Shown here one piece after another: positions 53,376 through 64,000 of a stretch of DNA of 64,000 bases. Source of the DNA: Phytopseudomonas seleniipraecipitans (GTDB lineage Bacteria > Pseudomonadota > Gammaproteobacteria > Pseudomonadales > Pseudomonadaceae). Below the pieces are notes generated by a model that was not told the DNA's origin, searched no databases, and worked only from the letters and a program-made list of their open reading frames with translations. The stretch covers positions 124,001 through 188,000 of the forward strand of contig NZ_FNBM01000006.1 in NCBI RefSeq assembly GCF_900102335.1, given 5' to 3'. Every line of letters starts with the position of its first letter. Within the stretch, counting starts at the first letter, position 1. A program made the position numbers and the translations under genes.

Positions 53376-55058
53376 ATGCGCCTGACCTTGAAGTCTAAAG
53401 TGGTGCTATTGGCACTTGTCCCCGTTTTACTGTTCGCTTTCGTGCTCAGCGGCGCCGCCGCCAAAGTGCTGTACAGCCTGGCGGAAGAAGAAGTCGACGA
53501 GACCCGCGAGCGCCTGTTGCAAGAGAAACGTGAGGAGCTGCAGAACTACAGTTCGATCGCCATGGGGGCGGTACAAAGCCTCTACGATGCTGCTCCGCAA
53601 GGCGACCTGGAGAGCCGTAAACAAGCCATCGCCATCCTGTCCAAGATCAAATACGGCAAAGACGGCTACTTCTTCGGTCATGACTCCAACGTGGTCAGGC
53701 TGTTTCGCAGCGACAGCCCGGTAGACGTCGGCAACAGCCTTAACGACCGGCGCGACGTCAACGGCGTTTACATCAACCGCGAGCTGGTGCGCGTAGCCAA
53801 GGACAACAGCAACTACGTCAATTATTCTTCGCCGTTGCCTGGCAATGAAGCGATTCAGGTACCCAAGCTCGCCTACAGCTACTACCTGCCAAAATGGGAC
53901 ATGGCCCTCGGTACTGCGGTCAACCTGGACGGCGTCGAGGCACAGATCGTGGAAGTGCGCGACGGTATCGATGAACGTGTGAGCACCATCATCACCAGCA
54001 TTCTGGTGATTGCAGCGGTGCTACTGGTGATCTTTGGCGTGGTAGGCGGCATCCTTGCCAATACCTTCCTTCGCCCTCTGCAACAGATAAAAGCCAACCT
54101 CGACGACATTGCCGCTGGCGACGGCGACCTGACACGTCGCCTACCGGTGACCAGCCGCGACGAATTGGGCGACCTGGCCGGCTCGTTCAACCGCTTCGTC
54201 GACAAGGTTCACGGCCTGGTGCGCCAGATCGCCGAGATGACCGGCCAGTTGACCGAGTTGGTTGGCCAGGTAGCTGCCCAGGCCCAGCGTTCCGAGCAGG
54301 CTATGGAGCGCCAGCGTCATGAAACCGACCAGGTCGCCACGGCGATCAACGAGATGTCCGCTGCCGCCCATGAAGTGGCCAAGAGTGCCCAGGGCGCCGC
54401 CGAAGCCGCCCAGCAAACCGATCTTGAGGGCCAGGCCGCCAAACAGGTGGTTGACGGCAGCATTGCGCGCATCCACTCGCTGGTGGGTGATATTCGGGGC
54501 AGTGGCACGTCCCTCGACAGCCTGCAGAAAGACGTGCACTCGATTGTCAGCGTACTCGACGTGATTCGCTCCATTGCCGAACAGACCAACCTGCTGGCCC
54601 TCAACGCCGCCATCGAAGCAGCGCGTGCCGGCGAGGCAGGCCGGGGCTTCGCCGTGGTCGCCGACGAGGTAAGGGCGCTGGCCAGCCGCACCCAACAGAG
54701 CACCCAGGAAATCCAGGGCATGATCGACCGCCTGCAAAGCGGCACGCGCGACGCGGTCAATGCCATGCGCCAGTCCAGCGACGCCGGTGAAATCACCAGC
54801 GAGCAAGCCAACAAGGCGGGTACTTCCCTGGATGCCATCGCCGGGCTGATCGGCACCATCAACGCCATGAACGCGCAGATCGCCAGTGCCGCCGAGGAAC
54901 AGACAGCAGTGGCCGAAGAGATCAACCGTAGCGTGCACCAGATCGCTGGCGCGGTGGACAGCGTCGCCGACGAAACCCGTCAGGGTGCTGAAACCGCGCG
55001 CAGTCTGTCTCAGCTGGGCCAACGCCTGGAGCAATTGGTGCGGCAGTTCAGGATCTGA
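53376..55058 (+). CDS. ctpM: Methyl-accepting chemotaxis protein, CtpM-like (likely malate)
   Basis: 560 residues: TM1 (about 11-30), a periplasmic sCache/Cache_2 domain (about 35-190; [41 protein letters not shown]), TM2 (about 200-222), HAMP (about 225-275) and a long methyl-accepting signalling domain with the conserved hairpin tip [37 protein letters not shown]. It is the orthologue of PA2652/CtpM by position, which senses malate. ATG at 53376 has AGGAAAAT upstream; a FliA promoter lies at 53297. Ligand inferred from synteny. Confidence 0.86.
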   Translation: MRLTLKSKVVLLALVPVLLFAFVLSGAAAKVLYSLAEEEVDETRERLLQEKREELQNYSSIAMGAVQSLYDAAPQGDLESRKQAIAILSKIKYGKDGYFFGHDSNVVRLFRSDSPVDVGNSLNDRRDVNGVYINRELVRVAKDNSNYVNYSSPLPGNEAIQVPKLAYSYYLPKWDMALGTAVNLDGVEAQIVEVRDGIDERVSTIITSILVIAAVLLVIFGVVGGILANTFLRPLQQIKANLDDIAAGDGDLTRRLPVTSRDELGDLAGSFNRFVDKVHGLVRQIAEMTGQLTELVGQVAAQAQRSEQAMERQRHETDQVATAINEMSAAAHEVAKSAQGAAEAAQQTDLEGQAAKQVVDGSIARIHSLVGDIRGSGTSLDSLQKDVHSIVSVLDVIRSIAEQTNLLALNAAIEAARAGEAGRGFAVVADEVRALASRTQQSTQEIQGMIDRLQSGTRDAVNAMRQSSDAGEITSEQANKAGTSLDAIAGLIGTINAMNAQIASAAEEQTAVAEEINRSVHQIAGAVDSVADETRQGAETARSLSQLGQRLEQLVRQFRI

Positions 55059-55149
55059 GCAAAGCGGGCAGGGACGCCTCGCTTGAAGTTTGTCGCACTT
55101 TGTCAGACCCGCGGGAGACTAACGGGCATACCCAGCTTGTGAGCCCACC

Positions 55150-56214
55150 ATGCAGACCACCTCGCTCGAAAAGAAAACCTTTATTCTCCTGCTCATTCTG
55201 GTGACGATCGCCTTCATCTGGATCCTGATGCCGTTCTACGGTGCCGTGTTCTGGGCGATGGCGCTGGCGGTGGTGTTCGCGCCCTTGCAACAGCGAATGG
55301 CTCGGCGTATCGGCGGGCGCGGCAACCTGTCCGCGCTGCTAACGCTGCTTATCTGCCTGCTGGTAGCGATTCTGCCGGTAATTTTCATTACCTCAGCGGT
55401 GGTGGCCGAAGGAACCAATCTCTATCAACGCATCGAGTCCGGCGATCTGGATGTCGGCGCTTATGTCACCAGTACCAAGCAGATGCTGCCGCCGTTTTTG
55501 CAGCAACAGATCGACCGCTTCGGCATGGGTAATCTGGATGGCCTGCGCGACCAGGTGTCTAGCGGTGCCGCAGCGGGCAGCCAATACCTGGCGACCAAGG
55601 TATTCGCCATCGGTCAGGGTACGTTCCAGTTCATCATCAGTTTCTTCATCATGATGTACCTGCTGTTCTTCCTGCTGCGTGACGGCCAGGAGCTGGTGCG
55701 TGATATCCGTATGGCCATCCCTTTGGCTGACAACACCAAGCGTCGCCTGCAAATCAAGTTCACCCGCGTTGTGCGTGCCACTGTGAAAGGCAATATTGTC
55801 GTCGCTGCGGTGCAGGGTGCTCTAGGCGGGTTGATCTTCTGGGTACTGGGAATCACCAGTCCCTTGCTATGGGGCGTGCTGATGGCGTTCCTGTCTCTGC
55901 TGCCGGCCGCCGGTGCCGGCATCGTTTGGGCGCCGGTCGCTGCTTATCTGTTGCTCAGCGGCAGCGTTTGGCAGGGTGTGGTGCTGACGCTGTTCGGCGT
56001 ATTGGTGATCGGCCTGGTGGACAACATCCTGCGTCCGATCCTGGTCGGCAAAGACACCCGTATGCCTGACTACCTGATCCTGATTTCCACCTTGGGCGGC
56101 ATGGCGCTGCTGGGCCTCAACGGCTTCGTACTCGGCCCGTTGGTCGCCGCCTTGTTCGTCGCTAGCTGGAACCTGTTCAGCGCTGGCAAGAAGACGGTGC
56201 GCTTGCCGGAATAA
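55150..56214 (+). CDS. AI-2E/PerM/YdiK family permease
   Basis: 354 residues, about seven to eight membrane segments. Typical segments: VFWAMALAVVFAPLQQRM near the N-terminus, and GLVDNILRPILVGKDTRMPDYLILISTLGGMALLGLNGFVLGPLVAALF at the C-terminus, the family signature. Relatives transport autoinducer-2 or act as cation antiporters; substrate unknown. Start has no canonical Shine-Dalgarno (AGCCCACC). Isolated 91 nt after ctpM; ends in a strong terminator. Confidence 0.88.
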   Translation: MQTTSLEKKTFILLLILVTIAFIWILMPFYGAVFWAMALAVVFAPLQQRMARRIGGRGNLSALLTLLICLLVAILPVIFITSAVVAEGTNLYQRIESGDLDVGAYVTSTKQMLPPFLQQQIDRFGMGNLDGLRDQVSSGAAAGSQYLATKVFAIGQGTFQFIISFFIMMYLLFFLLRDGQELVRDIRMAIPLADNTKRRLQIKFTRVVRATVKGNIVVAAVQGALGGLIFWVLGITSPLLWGVLMAFLSLLPAAGAGIVWAPVAAYLLLSGSVWQGVVLTLFGVLVIGLVDNILRPILVGKDTRMPDYLILISTLGGMALLGLNGFVLGPLVAALFVASWNLFSAGKKTVRLPE

Positions 56215-56229
56215 TCGCTCGCACAAACC

Positions 56230-56258
56230 AAAACGGCTGCCCAAGGGCAGCCGTTTTT
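56230..56258 (+). terminator. Terminator of the AI-2E permease gene
   Basis: Perfect 13-bp stem AAAACGGCTGCCC / GGGCAGCCGTTTT with an AA loop and a U-tract, 15 nt after the stop. Confidence 0.93.
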
Positions 56259-56284
56259 CGTTATCACCCGCGCACAACCAATCA

Positions 56285-56400
56285 GCGGTGGCCTGGGTAG
56301 AGCGAAGCGAAACCCGGGAGCGGTACCCACGCGGGTGAGGGGCTCGTCTTCAACCGATCCTGCGCATCGCTTCGCTCAGCGGCAGGCTACGTGCTGTGCC
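56285..56400. repeat. REP-like intergenic repeat block
   Basis: Contains AGCGAAGCG (56301-56309) and CGCTTCGCT (56368-56376) in inverted orientation, and the string GGGTAGAGCGAAGCGAAACC, which resembles short dispersed intergenic repeats of Pseudomonas. Sits between two convergent terminators. Copy number elsewhere is unknown. Confidence 0.45.
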
Positions 56401-56422
56401 CGGATAGCTTTCGGATGCTGAA

Positions 56423-56452
56423 TGAAAAATGGCTGCCCGGTGGCAGCCATTT
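56423..56452 (-). terminator. Terminator of the nuo operon
   Basis: Minus-strand stem AAATGGCTGCC / GGCAGCCATTT with a CGGT loop and five U, 15 nt past the nuoN stop. Confidence 0.85.
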
Positions 56453-56467
56453 CTCGTCGCAGTGCGA

Positions 56468-57967
56468 TCAAAGCGCAGCGCTGAGACCAGCTTGCTGCAC
56501 CAGATCCAGCAGCGGTTGTGGGTAAACGCCGAGGATAAAGGCCAGCACGGCCACCAGCATCAGCATGATGCCGCCAGCGCGTTGCCCCCAGTTGAACGGT
56601 GCATCGTGACGCTGCAGGTTCGGCTCGTTGAGGAACAGCGTAACCATGACGCGCAGGTAGTAGAACACCGCGATGGCACTGCCGAGAATCAACGCACCGA
56701 TCAGCCACCACAGTTGTGCCTGCACACCGGCGGCGATGACGTAGAACTTGCCGATGAAGCCCGCGGTCAGCGGAATGCCGGCCAGCGACAGCATCATCAC
56801 CGTCAGCACTGCGGTCAGGTACGGGCGCCGCCAGAACAGCCCGCGGTACTCATACAGCGCATCGGCGTCACGGCCGTTGTAGGGCGTGGACATCAGCGTG
56901 ATCACACCGAACGCACCCAGGCTGGTCAGCACATAGGTGGCCATGTACACACCTATGGCTTCGACGGCCAGGCCCTTGCTGGCAATCAGCGCCACCAGTA
57001 GGTAACCGAAGTGGGCGATGGACGAGTAACCGAGCAGGCGCTTGAGGTTGTTCTGCACCAACGCCAGCAGGTTGCCGAACAGGATCGAGGCGATGGCGAT
57101 GACCGTCAGCAAGTCGTTCAGCCAGCCGCCCGCAGTGGCCGGGGAGAGCTGATACAAGCGCAGCAACACGGCGAAAACCGCCACCTTGCTGGCCGTGGCC
57201 AGGAACGCAGCCACCGGCGCCGGTGCGCCTTCGTAAACGTCTGGCGTCCATAGGTGGAACGGCACCATCGACAGTTTGAAAGCCAGGCCGATAAGCATCA
57301 TGCCAATGCCGATCTGTACCAGCTGGCTGCCGCTGGCACCGGCTAGGCTGGTCCCGATCTCGGCGAAGCTCAGGCTGCCAGCGTCGGCATACAGCAACGC
57401 CATGCCGAACAGCAGGAAGGCGCTGCCAGCCGCCGACAGCACCATGTATTTGATACCGGCTTCCAGCGAACGCTTGTTGAAGTAGGCGTAGGCGATCATC
57501 CCGTAGGTCGGTACCGAGAGCAGCTCCAGGCCGATGAACAACCCCGCCAGGTGCTCGGTGCTGACCAGCACCAGGCCGCCGGCCGCGGACAGCAGCAGGA
57601 GCAGGTACATTTCCTCGCGGTTGCGCGGATAGCCCTTGGTCTGGCCGTCGCTGACCGTCGCCTCACCCAGGTAGGCGTGGGTGAGGGTCACGCAGGCCAG
57701 CGTGGCGATCAGCACCAGCGCCATGTAATAGCAGGCGAACGTGTCGATCTGCATCAGCGGCGTTACCTGCAGCGGGGTAACCCCGATGGCAGGCAATAAC
57801 GATAGCAGGGCCAGATTGAGGCCCAGCACCGAGAGCACGAACGTCAGCTCGTGGTTGCGCTTCCAGGCGATTGCCAGCATTACCACCACCACAGTGGCGC
57901 AGGTAACCAGCAGCGGTAGCAGGGCGATCAGGTGTTGGGTGGTGAATTCCACAGCGTGATGTTCCAT
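56468..57967 (-). CDS. nuoN: NADH-quinone oxidoreductase subunit N
   Basis: Proton-pumping membrane subunit of complex I, 499 residues, about 14 membrane helices. The antiporter-like core carries [14 protein letters not shown] with the conserved Glu, then [21 protein letters not shown] with the pumping Lys, and [29 protein letters not shown] at 57967 ([11 protein letters not shown]), 4 nt past the nuoM stop; the open frame to 58072 lies in nuoM. Last gene of the operon. Confidence 0.95.
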   Translation of the reverse strand: MEHHAVEFTTQHLIALLPLLVTCATVVVVMLAIAWKRNHELTFVLSVLGLNLALLSLLPAIGVTPLQVTPLMQIDTFACYYMALVLIATLACVTLTHAYLGEATVSDGQTKGYPRNREEMYLLLLLSAAGGLVLVSTEHLAGLFIGLELLSVPTYGMIAYAYFNKRSLEAGIKYMVLSAAGSAFLLFGMALLYADAGSLSFAEIGTSLAGASGSQLVQIGIGMMLIGLAFKLSMVPFHLWTPDVYEGAPAPVAAFLATASKVAVFAVLLRLYQLSPATAGGWLNDLLTVIAIASILFGNLLALVQNNLKRLLGYSSIAHFGYLLVALIASKGLAVEAIGVYMATYVLTSLGAFGVITLMSTPYNGRDADALYEYRGLFWRRPYLTAVLTVMMLSLAGIPLTAGFIGKFYVIAAGVQAQLWWLIGALILGSAIAVFYYLRVMVTLFLNEPNLQRHDAPFNWGQRAGGIMLMLVAVLAFILGVYPQPLLDLVQQAGLSAAL

Positions 57968-57971
57968 AACG

Positions 57972-59501
57972 TTACTGGCCCGTAGCGAGTTGATTGAGGG
58001 CGCCACTGAACCACTGCTGCACGCCTTGCATGCTGGCGGCAGAGGTATCGAGCACCGGCTGCGGGTAAACACCGAGCAGGATCAGCAGCACGGCCAGGCA
58101 CAGCACCATGCTCAGTTCACGAAATTGCAGGCCGGGCAGCGGGCTGTCGTTCTTCACCGGGCCGAAGTGCGCGCGGTGAATCATGATCAGCGAATACACC
58201 GAACCCAGGACCAGGCCGGTGGCAGCTATCACGGTGATCCAGGGCGCGGCCGGGAAGCTGCCGATCAGGATCAGGAACTCGCCGACGAAGTTGCCCGTGC
58301 CCGGCAGGCCCAGCGCCGCGGCTGCGAAGAACAGGCTCAATGCCGGCAGCCAGGACATGCGTGCCCAGATACCGCCCATCTCGCGCATATCACGGGTATG
58401 CAGGCGCTCGTATAGCTGGCCACAGAGGATGAACAGCGCCGCTGCCGACAGGCCGTGGGCCATCATCTGCACCACCGCGCCCTGCAGGGCGATCTGGCTG
58501 CCGGAGTAGATGGCGATCAGCACGAAGCCCATGTGCGACACGCTGGAGTAGGCCACCAGGCGCTTGATGTCGGTCTGCGCGAAAGACAGCAACGCGCCGT
58601 AGATGATCGCGAACACACCCAGGCCCATGGCGATGGGCGCGAACTCGGCCGAAGCATTGGGGAACAGCGGCAGGGCGAAGCGCAGCAGGCCGTAGGCCGC
58701 CGTTTTCAGCAGGATGCCGGCCAGGTCCACGGAGCCGGCGGTGGGCGCCTGGGCGTGGGCGTCCGGCAGCCATGAATGGAACGGCACCACCGGAAACTTG
58801 ACCGCGAAGGCGATGAAGAAGCCAAGCATCAGCAGGTATTCGGTGCCTTCCGACAGTTCGGTCTTGAGCAGATCCGCGTAGTTGAAGGTGAACACGCCGG
58901 TCTGGTTGAAGTGCACGAACACCAGGCCGAGGATCGCCACCAGCATCACCAGGCCGCTGGCCTGGGTAAAGATAAAGAACTTGGTCGCCGCGGTGATGCG
59001 GCTCTTGCCAGGGCTGCCGCTATGACCCCAGAGCGCGATGAGGAAATACATCGGCACCAGCATCATTTCCCAGAAGAAGAAGAACAGGAACAGGTCGATG
59101 GCCAGGAACACGCCGACCACGCCGCCGAGAATCCACATCAGGTTGAGGTGGAAGAAACCGACGCGGTTGTGAATCTCGCTCCACGAGCAAAGCACCGAGA
59201 GCACGCCGAGCAGGCCGGTCAGGGTGACCATCAGCACCGACAGACCATCCATTGCCAGATGAATGCTGATGCCGAAGCGCTCTATCCACTGCACCTGGAA
59301 CTCATGAGCCCAGCGCGGATCAGCGCCAGGCGCAGGAGCCAGGCTGAAGTCGCCGGTGCCCCATAGCCACAGGCCGAGGCCGAACAGCAAGGACATAGTC
59401 AGCAGGGCGATCCAGCGTGGCAGGGTGGCGCCGAAGCGCTCGCCCTGCCAGCACAACAGGCCGCCGATGAAGGGAATCAGGATTAGCCAAGGCAGAATCA
59501 T
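57972..59501 (-). CDS. nuoM: NADH-quinone oxidoreductase subunit M
   Basis: Antiporter-like proton channel of complex I, 509 residues, about 14 membrane helices. Conserved Glu in [13 protein letters not shown], the pumping-Lys region [24 protein letters not shown], and [18 protein letters not shown]. Start at 59501, 41 nt downstream of nuoL; the AAGGA is distant (about 12 nt). No unusual changes. Confidence 0.96.
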   Translation of the reverse strand: MILPWLILIPFIGGLLCWQGERFGATLPRWIALLTMSLLFGLGLWLWGTGDFSLAPAPGADPRWAHEFQVQWIERFGISIHLAMDGLSVLMVTLTGLLGVLSVLCSWSEIHNRVGFFHLNLMWILGGVVGVFLAIDLFLFFFFWEMMLVPMYFLIALWGHSGSPGKSRITAATKFFIFTQASGLVMLVAILGLVFVHFNQTGVFTFNYADLLKTELSEGTEYLLMLGFFIAFAVKFPVVPFHSWLPDAHAQAPTAGSVDLAGILLKTAAYGLLRFALPLFPNASAEFAPIAMGLGVFAIIYGALLSFAQTDIKRLVAYSSVSHMGFVLIAIYSGSQIALQGAVVQMMAHGLSAAALFILCGQLYERLHTRDMREMGGIWARMSWLPALSLFFAAAALGLPGTGNFVGEFLILIGSFPAAPWITVIAATGLVLGSVYSLIMIHRAHFGPVKNDSPLPGLQFRELSMVLCLAVLLILLGVYPQPVLDTSAASMQGVQQWFSGALNQLATGQ

Positions 59502-59542
59502 GACGGACGGGATTCCTTAGAAAAAGTATTCGGGGTCATCGG

Positions 59543-61390
59543 TCAGGCCACCAGCACGGCGGCGAGCACCAGCACGGCGCCCCCGGCGATAGAGATGGCG
59601 TACCAGCGCAGATGTCCGGTCTCGCTGCGGCTCAACACGCCATGACCGCCGCGCGCCAGGCGCGGGATGATGCCAATGGCACCATCGATAGGGTCACGGG
59701 CCAGCACGCGGCAAAGGAACAGGTAGGGCTGCACGAAAATCTTGTCGTAGACCCAGTCGAAGCCCCAGGCCGCGAACCACCAGGCCGACAGGAAACGCCC
59801 CGGCGCGCTGCCGGCCACGGCATTGACGAAACTGCGCTTGCCGAGGAACAGCATCGCGGCCAGCAGGATGCCGGCCAGGGCGATGCAGCCCGAGACGATT
59901 TCCAGGCTGTGCTTGGCCTCACCACCGGCATGCCCGGCGCTCTGCGGCAACACGCCCGCCAGCGGCGGAGTGATCCAGGCGCCAATGAAGGTCGACAGCA
60001 CGATCAGCACCAGTAGCGGCAGGTTGTGGGCGATGCCGTGCCCGGCGTGGGCCTCGGTCTTCTGCTCGCCATGGAAGGCAATGAAGATCAGCCGAAAGGT
60101 GTAGATCGAGGTCATGAACGCGCCCAGCAGGCCGGCATAAAGCAGCGCGGAGTTACCGCTGGCGAAGGCTTCCCAGAGGATTTCGTCTTTCGAATAAAAA
60201 CCCACGGTAATCAGCGGCAGCGCCGCCAGGGCCGAGCCACCGACGATGAAGCTGGCGTAGGCCAGGGGCAGTTTTTTCCACAGGCCGCCCATCTTGAAGA
60301 TGTTCTGCTCGTGGTGGCAGGCATGGATCACCGAGCCGGAGGCGAGGAACAGCAGCGCCTTGAAGAACGCGTGGGTCATCAAGTGAAAGATCGCCGCATC
60401 CCACGCACCAACGCCCAGGGCCAGGAACATGTAGCCGATCTGGCTCATGGTTGAGTAGGCGAGGATGCGCTTGATGTCGGTCTGCACCAGCGCCGCGAAA
60501 CCCGCCAACACCAGGGTCACGCCGCCAACAATACCTACCAGCCCGAGAATCTCAGGGGTCAGCAGGAACAGGCCGTTGGTACGGGCGATCAGGTATACGC
60601 CGGCGGTGACCATGGTCGCCGCGTGGATCAGCGCCGAAACCGGGGTTGGGCCTGCCATCGCATCGGCGAGCCAGGTCTGCAGGGGCAGCTGGGCAGACTT
60701 GCCCACCGCGCCGCCGAGCAGCATCAGGGTCGCCAGCCACAGCCAGGTATCACCGGCCGCGTATTTCTGCGGGGCGAGCACCATCAGCTCCTGAATGTTC
60801 AGGGTGCCGAGGTTCAGGAACAGCAAGAACAGACCAATCATCAGGAACACGTCGCCGATGCGCGTGACGATGAAGGCCTTCAGCGCCGCGTTACCGTTGG
60901 GCACGTGCTTGTAGTAGAAGCCGATCAGCAGGTACGAGCACAGCCCCACGCCTTCCCAGCCGAAGAACAGGGTCATCAGGTTGTCGCCGAGTACCAGCAA
61001 CAGCATGCTGAAGATAAACAGGTTGGTATAGGACAGGAACCGCGAATAGCCCTCTTCGCCGCGCATGTACCAGCTGGCGAACATATGGATCAGGAAGCCC
61101 ACGCCGGTGACCACACCGAGCATGGTCAGCGACAGGCCATCCAGATAAAGAGTAAAGCTCGGCGCCAAGCCCTCGACGCTCATCCATTGCCATAGGGTCT
61201 GGGTGTACACACCACCGGCGGGCGGCGCGGTGTTGAACTGCCACATGATCCAGGCCGTGGTCAGCGCCGAGAGGCCGACCGAGCCGACGCCGATGATCGC
61301 GGCAACGGTTTCCGAGAGACGCCCGCGGGAAAAGGCCAGGATGAACCAGCCAATCAGGGGAAACAGTAGGGTCAGGAATAAGACGTTCAT
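59543..61390 (-). CDS. nuoL: NADH-quinone oxidoreductase subunit L
   Basis: Largest antiporter-like subunit, 615 residues with about 16 helices and the long lateral helix. Conserved Glu in [17 protein letters not shown], Lys in [36 protein letters not shown] and the [20 protein letters not shown] segment. Start overlaps the nuoK stop by ATGA, so translation is coupled. Confidence 0.97.
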   Translation of the reverse strand: MNVLFLTLLFPLIGWFILAFSRGRLSETVAAIIGVGSVGLSALTTAWIMWQFNTAPPAGGVYTQTLWQWMSVEGLAPSFTLYLDGLSLTMLGVVTGVGFLIHMFASWYMRGEEGYSRFLSYTNLFIFSMLLLVLGDNLMTLFFGWEGVGLCSYLLIGFYYKHVPNGNAALKAFIVTRIGDVFLMIGLFLLFLNLGTLNIQELMVLAPQKYAAGDTWLWLATLMLLGGAVGKSAQLPLQTWLADAMAGPTPVSALIHAATMVTAGVYLIARTNGLFLLTPEILGLVGIVGGVTLVLAGFAALVQTDIKRILAYSTMSQIGYMFLALGVGAWDAAIFHLMTHAFFKALLFLASGSVIHACHHEQNIFKMGGLWKKLPLAYASFIVGGSALAALPLITVGFYSKDEILWEAFASGNSALLYAGLLGAFMTSIYTFRLIFIAFHGEQKTEAHAGHGIAHNLPLLVLIVLSTFIGAWITPPLAGVLPQSAGHAGGEAKHSLEIVSGCIALAGILLAAMLFLGKRSFVNAVAGSAPGRFLSAWWFAAWGFDWVYDKIFVQPYLFLCRVLARDPIDGAIGIIPRLARGGHGVLSRSETGHLRWYAISIAGGAVLVLAAVLVA

Positions 61391-61695
61391 CCGCGCATCT
61401 CGCTGGCTGCGTCGATATCGAGGGTGTGAAAGCGGCGGTACAGCTGCAGCAGGATCGCCAGGCCGATGCTCGCTTCGGCGGCGGCCAGGGCGATGATCAG
61501 GATGAACATAATCTGCCCGTCAGCCTGACCCCAGCGCGCACCCGCAACGACGAAGGCCAGGGCGGCTGCGTTCATCATCACTTCCAGGCTCATCAGCACG
61601 AACAGGATGTTGCGCCGCACCATCAGGCCGACCAGGCCAAGACTGAACAGCACGCCGGCCAGCGCCAGGCCGTGCTCCATTGGAATACCGTTCAT
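61387..61695 (-). CDS. nuoK: NADH-quinone oxidoreductase subunit K
   Basis: Small three-helix membrane subunit, 102 residues, the standard length. The proton-path Glu residues lie in SLEVMMNA and in the third helix [11 protein letters not shown]. Overlaps nuoJ and nuoL by 4 nt each. Confidence 0.96.
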   Translation of the reverse strand: MNGIPMEHGLALAGVLFSLGLVGLMVRRNILFVLMSLEVMMNAAALAFVVAGARWGQADGQIMFILIIALAAAEASIGLAILLQLYRRFHTLDIDAASEMRG

Positions 61696-62201
61696 GGCGT
61701 AGCGTCCTTGATGTCGTTGCGGCCAAGGTGATAGGCGGCGACCAGCGCGGCGAGCAGCAGCATGGAAGCCAGCTCAACGGCGAGCAGGTAGGGGCCGAAC
61801 AGGTGAATGCCGACGGCTTTGGCATCGACCGTGGTATGGCCAATGGTGGCGCCGCTCGGTACGGCGAACAGCACGTACAAGAGCTGCCCGAGCAGGATCG
61901 CGGACAGCAGCGCCGGGCCGATCCAGATGCCCGGCGTCAGCCAGGTGCGTTCCTGTTCGACGGAGGCCGGGCCGAGGTTGAGCATCATCACCACGAACAC
62001 GAACAGCACCATGATGGCGCCCGCATAGACGATGATTTCCAGGGCGCCAGCGAACGGCGCACCAAGGCTGAAGAACACCATGGACACGGCCAGCAGCGAG
62101 ATGATCAGGTAGAGCAGGGCGTGCACCGGATTCTTGCTGGTGATCACCCCAACGGTGGAGGCCACGGCGACCCCCGCTGAGAAATAGAAGGCAAATTCCA
62201 T
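61692..62201 (-). CDS. nuoJ: NADH-quinone oxidoreductase subunit J
   Basis: Five-helix membrane subunit of the proton-translocating arm, 169 residues, beginning [16 protein letters not shown]. The family segment [20 protein letters not shown] contains the E-channel helix. The ATG at 62201 shares one base with the nuoI stop (TAATG); the open frame to 62549 is inside nuoI and rejected. Confidence 0.95.
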   Translation of the reverse strand: MEFAFYFSAGVAVASTVGVITSKNPVHALLYLIISLLAVSMVFFSLGAPFAGALEIIVYAGAIMVLFVFVVMMLNLGPASVEQERTWLTPGIWIGPALLSAILLGQLLYVLFAVPSGATIGHTTVDAKAVGIHLFGPYLLAVELASMLLLAALVAAYHLGRNDIKDATP

Positions 62202-62749
62202 TATGGCAACAACCCTTTGACGTTGATCGGCTCGGCTTCGTCCTGCGCAGCGCCTTTCGGCTTGCCGGCAATGGCCATGCCGGCCACTCGGTAGAAGTTG
62301 TAGTCCGGGTTCTTGCCTGGGCCGGAAATAAGCAGGTCTTCCTTCTCGTACACCAGATCCTGACGTTTGAACTCGCCCATCTCGAAATCCGGCGTGAGCT
62401 GGATCGCGGTGGTCGGGCAGGCTTCTTCGCACAGCCCGCAAAAGATGCAGCGCGAGAAGTTGATGCGGAAGAAGTCCGGGTACCAGCGGCCGTCCTCGGT
62501 TTCCGCCTTCTGCAGCGAGATGCAGCCCACCGGGCAGGCAACGGCGCACAGGTTGCAGGCCACACAGCGTTCTTCGCCGTCAGGGTCGCGGGTCAGCACG
62601 ATGCGACCGCGATAGCGCGGCGGCAGGTAAACCTGCTCTTCCGGGTATTGCAGGGTGTCGCGCTTGCGAAAACCATGGCTGAACACCATAGCCAGGCTGC
62701 GCAACTGGGTCCCAGTACCGACCAGTATGTCCCATATGTATTTGAACAT
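62201..62749 (-). CDS. nuoI: NADH-quinone oxidoreductase subunit I (two 4Fe-4S)
   Basis: TYKY-type ferredoxin subunit carrying clusters N6a and N6b, 182 residues. Two ligand sets are visible: [15 protein letters not shown] and [15 protein letters not shown]. An amphipathic N-terminal helix ([13 protein letters not shown]) contacts the membrane arm. Passes electrons from NuoG toward the quinone site. Complete and unaltered. Confidence 0.97.
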   Translation of the reverse strand: MFKYIWDILVGTGTQLRSLAMVFSHGFRKRDTLQYPEEQVYLPPRYRGRIVLTRDPDGEERCVACNLCAVACPVGCISLQKAETEDGRWYPDFFRINFSRCIFCGLCEEACPTTAIQLTPDFEMGEFKRQDLVYEKEDLLISGPGKNPDYNFYRVAGMAIAGKPKGAAQDEAEPINVKGLLP

Positions 62750-62761
62750 CGCTTTCTCTCC

Positions 62762-63754
62762 TTACTGGGCCGTGGCCAGCACGACGGCGCCGGTCACCAG
62801 CAGGTTGATGAGGGTCAGCGGCAGACAGAACTTCCAGCTGAAGGCCATGACCTGGTCATACCGCGGGCGCGGAATGGACGCGCGCAGCAGGATGAAGATC
62901 ATGATGAAGAAGCAGGTCTTGATCGCGAACCAGAAGAACGGGATCTGCGGCAGGATACCGAACGGGCCATGCCAGCCGCCGAAGAACAGGGTCACCAACA
63001 GGGCGGAAATGGTCACGATGCCGATGTACTCACCGACGAAGAACATGCCCCATTTCATGCCGGCGTATTCGATGTGGTAACCGTCGGCCAATTCCTGTTC
63101 CGCTTCCGGTTGGTCGAACGGGTGACGGTGAGTCACGGCGACGCCAGCGATGAAGAAGGTACAGAAGCCAAAGAACTGCGGAATGATGAACCACAGGTTT
63201 TCGGCCTGGTAGTCGACGATCTCACGCATGTTGAACGAGCCAACCTGCGCGACGATGCCCATCAGCGCTAGGGCCAGGAACACCTCGTAGGAGACGGTCT
63301 GGGCCGAGGCGCGCAGCGCGCCGAGCAGGGCGAACTTGTTATTGCTCGACCAACCGGCGAACAGCACGGCGTATACCGACAGACCCGCCATGGCGAAGAA
63401 GAACAGGATACCAATGTTCAGATCCGCCACGCCCCAATTAGGGGTGATCGGGATGATCGCAAACGCGATGAGCATGGCGCCCATACCGATGATCGGCGCC
63501 AGGGTGAAGATCACCTTGTCGGCGAACGGCGGCGTCCAGTCTTCCTTGAAGAACATCTTGATCATGTCGGCAGCGATCTGGAACATGCCGAACGGGCCCA
63601 CGCGGTTAGGGCCGTAACGGTCTTGCCACCAGCCCAGCAGGCGACGTTCGACGAAGCTCAACAGCGCGCCGCAGACCACCACGGCGAGCAGGATGACGAT
63701 GGCCTTGAGCACTTCCTGAATGACGTCGAGTAACTCGGGAGTCAGCCAACTCAT
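62762..63754 (-). CDS. nuoH: NADH-quinone oxidoreductase subunit H
   Basis: Quinone-chamber subunit, 330 residues, eight helices. Conserved [49 protein letters not shown] (the E-channel loop) and [13 protein letters not shown]. The nuoI gene follows after a 12-nt gap that contains its AAGGAG. Its own start overlaps the nuoG stop by ATGA. Confidence 0.97.
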   Translation of the reverse strand: MSWLTPELLDVIQEVLKAIVILLAVVVCGALLSFVERRLLGWWQDRYGPNRVGPFGMFQIAADMIKMFFKEDWTPPFADKVIFTLAPIIGMGAMLIAFAIIPITPNWGVADLNIGILFFFAMAGLSVYAVLFAGWSSNNKFALLGALRASAQTVSYEVFLALALMGIVAQVGSFNMREIVDYQAENLWFIIPQFFGFCTFFIAGVAVTHRHPFDQPEAEQELADGYHIEYAGMKWGMFFVGEYIGIVTISALLVTLFFGGWHGPFGILPQIPFFWFAIKTCFFIMIFILLRASIPRPRYDQVMAFSWKFCLPLTLINLLVTGAVVLATAQ

Positions 63755-64000
63755 TGCACGGTCTCCCCATTACCGGCCTTCGACAGCGCCGTCACCGAGG
63801 CACCGGCAACGGCTGCGGGAATACCTGGCAAGCCAGCCGGCAGACCGATCAGGCCGACACCCAGTTCTTCAATAACACGCAGCGGCAGACGCAGGAGCTG
63901 GCCGTTGACCTGCAGTTCAAGCAGGGCGCCATCGCCTGCGCCGAGGCGATCGGCTTCATCCTGGGACAGCGCCACGTAGGCAGGCGGCATGCGCTCGGCA
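63751..64000 (-). CDS. nuoG: NADH-quinone oxidoreductase subunit G, C-terminal fragment (cut by window edge)
   Basis: Partial: only about the last 83 codons are inside the window, and the frame continues off the right edge. The fragment ([27 protein letters not shown] ...) fits the C-terminal molybdopterin-binding-like domain of NuoG. Identity rests on position directly before nuoH and on the fold pattern. Sequence beyond 64000 is needed for the cluster-binding half. Confidence 0.85.
   Translation of the reverse strand, partial: AERMPPAYVALSQDEADRLGAGDGALLELQVNGQLLRLPLRVIEELGVGLIGLPAGLPGIPAAVAGASVTALSKAGNGETVQ

Noticed and set aside
1..64000. CRISPR arrays, insertion sequences, prophage, tRNA/rRNA genes, attachment sites
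   Set aside because: Looked for on both strands by eye; no repeat-spacer pattern, transposase, integrase or RNA-gene signature seen.

Overview
The window is chromosomal DNA of a Pseudomonas. The evidence is high GC throughout, a tandem-receptor Npp/Yej peptide importer beside mltD, rnhA-dnaQ overlap, ldcA, fimL, a cti cis/trans fatty-acid isomerase, a CysI-DUF934 pair, and nuo genes in Pseudomonas order. Many neighbours match P. aeruginosa gene order as I remember it (roughly the PA1807-PA1851 block and, separately, the PA2659-PA2647 block). The two blocks lie next to each other here and some PAO1 genes are absent, so the species is probably not P. aeruginosa. I see no tRNA or rRNA gene, insertion sequence, prophage or CRISPR array. 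The window is essentially core genome.

Layout. 1-7.5 kb (minus): five-gene nppA1-A2-B-C-D importer behind mltD and gloB (7.5-10 kb, minus). 10-17.9 kb (plus): methyltransferase, rnhA, dnaQ, ldcA, a dienoyl-CoA isomerase-like crotonase, fimL and nudC. 17.9-22.6 kb (mostly minus): TauE/SafE permease, a small membrane protein (plus), an SDR, an aminoglycoside-phosphotransferase-fold kinase, an SCP2 lipid-binding protein and a histidine phosphatase, suggesting an acyl-CoA or lipid metabolism cluster. 22.8-24.9 kb (plus): sohB and an AcuI/YhdH reductase. 25-30.4 kb (minus): katE, then cysI-DUF934 for sulfite reduction. 30.4-33.9 kb: OsmC, ZIP transporter, a periplasmic binding protein and small conserved proteins. 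33.9-41.9 kb: metH divergent from cti, then an acyltransferase and nfuA. 42-44 kb: a response regulator fused to a CheC/CheX-like domain, coupled to a PAS-GGDEF cyclase. 44-47.5 kb (minus): GlxA regulator-DUF1272-HPP operon and topoisomerase IB. 47.9-49 kb: patatin-like lipase. 49.1-51.7 kb (plus): two PepSY proteins and a two-component system resembling BqsRS/CarRS. 51.9-56.2 kb (plus): YuiF-type antiporter, a CtpM-like chemoreceptor and an AI-2E permease. 56.4-64 kb (minus): nuoN to nuoG, with nuoG cut by the window edge.

No wholly new multi-gene system stands out. The most interesting signals are regulatory or architectural: a 15-bp hairpin that covers the ldcA Shine-Dalgarno; a BqsR-box-like tandem repeat upstream of the PepSY/two-component operon; a near-consensus FliA (sigma-28) promoter before the chemoreceptor; the receiver-CheC fusion coupled to a diguanylate cyclase; a histidine retained at the Hpt phosphosite position of FimL; and the uncharacterised GlxA-DUF1272-HPP operon.
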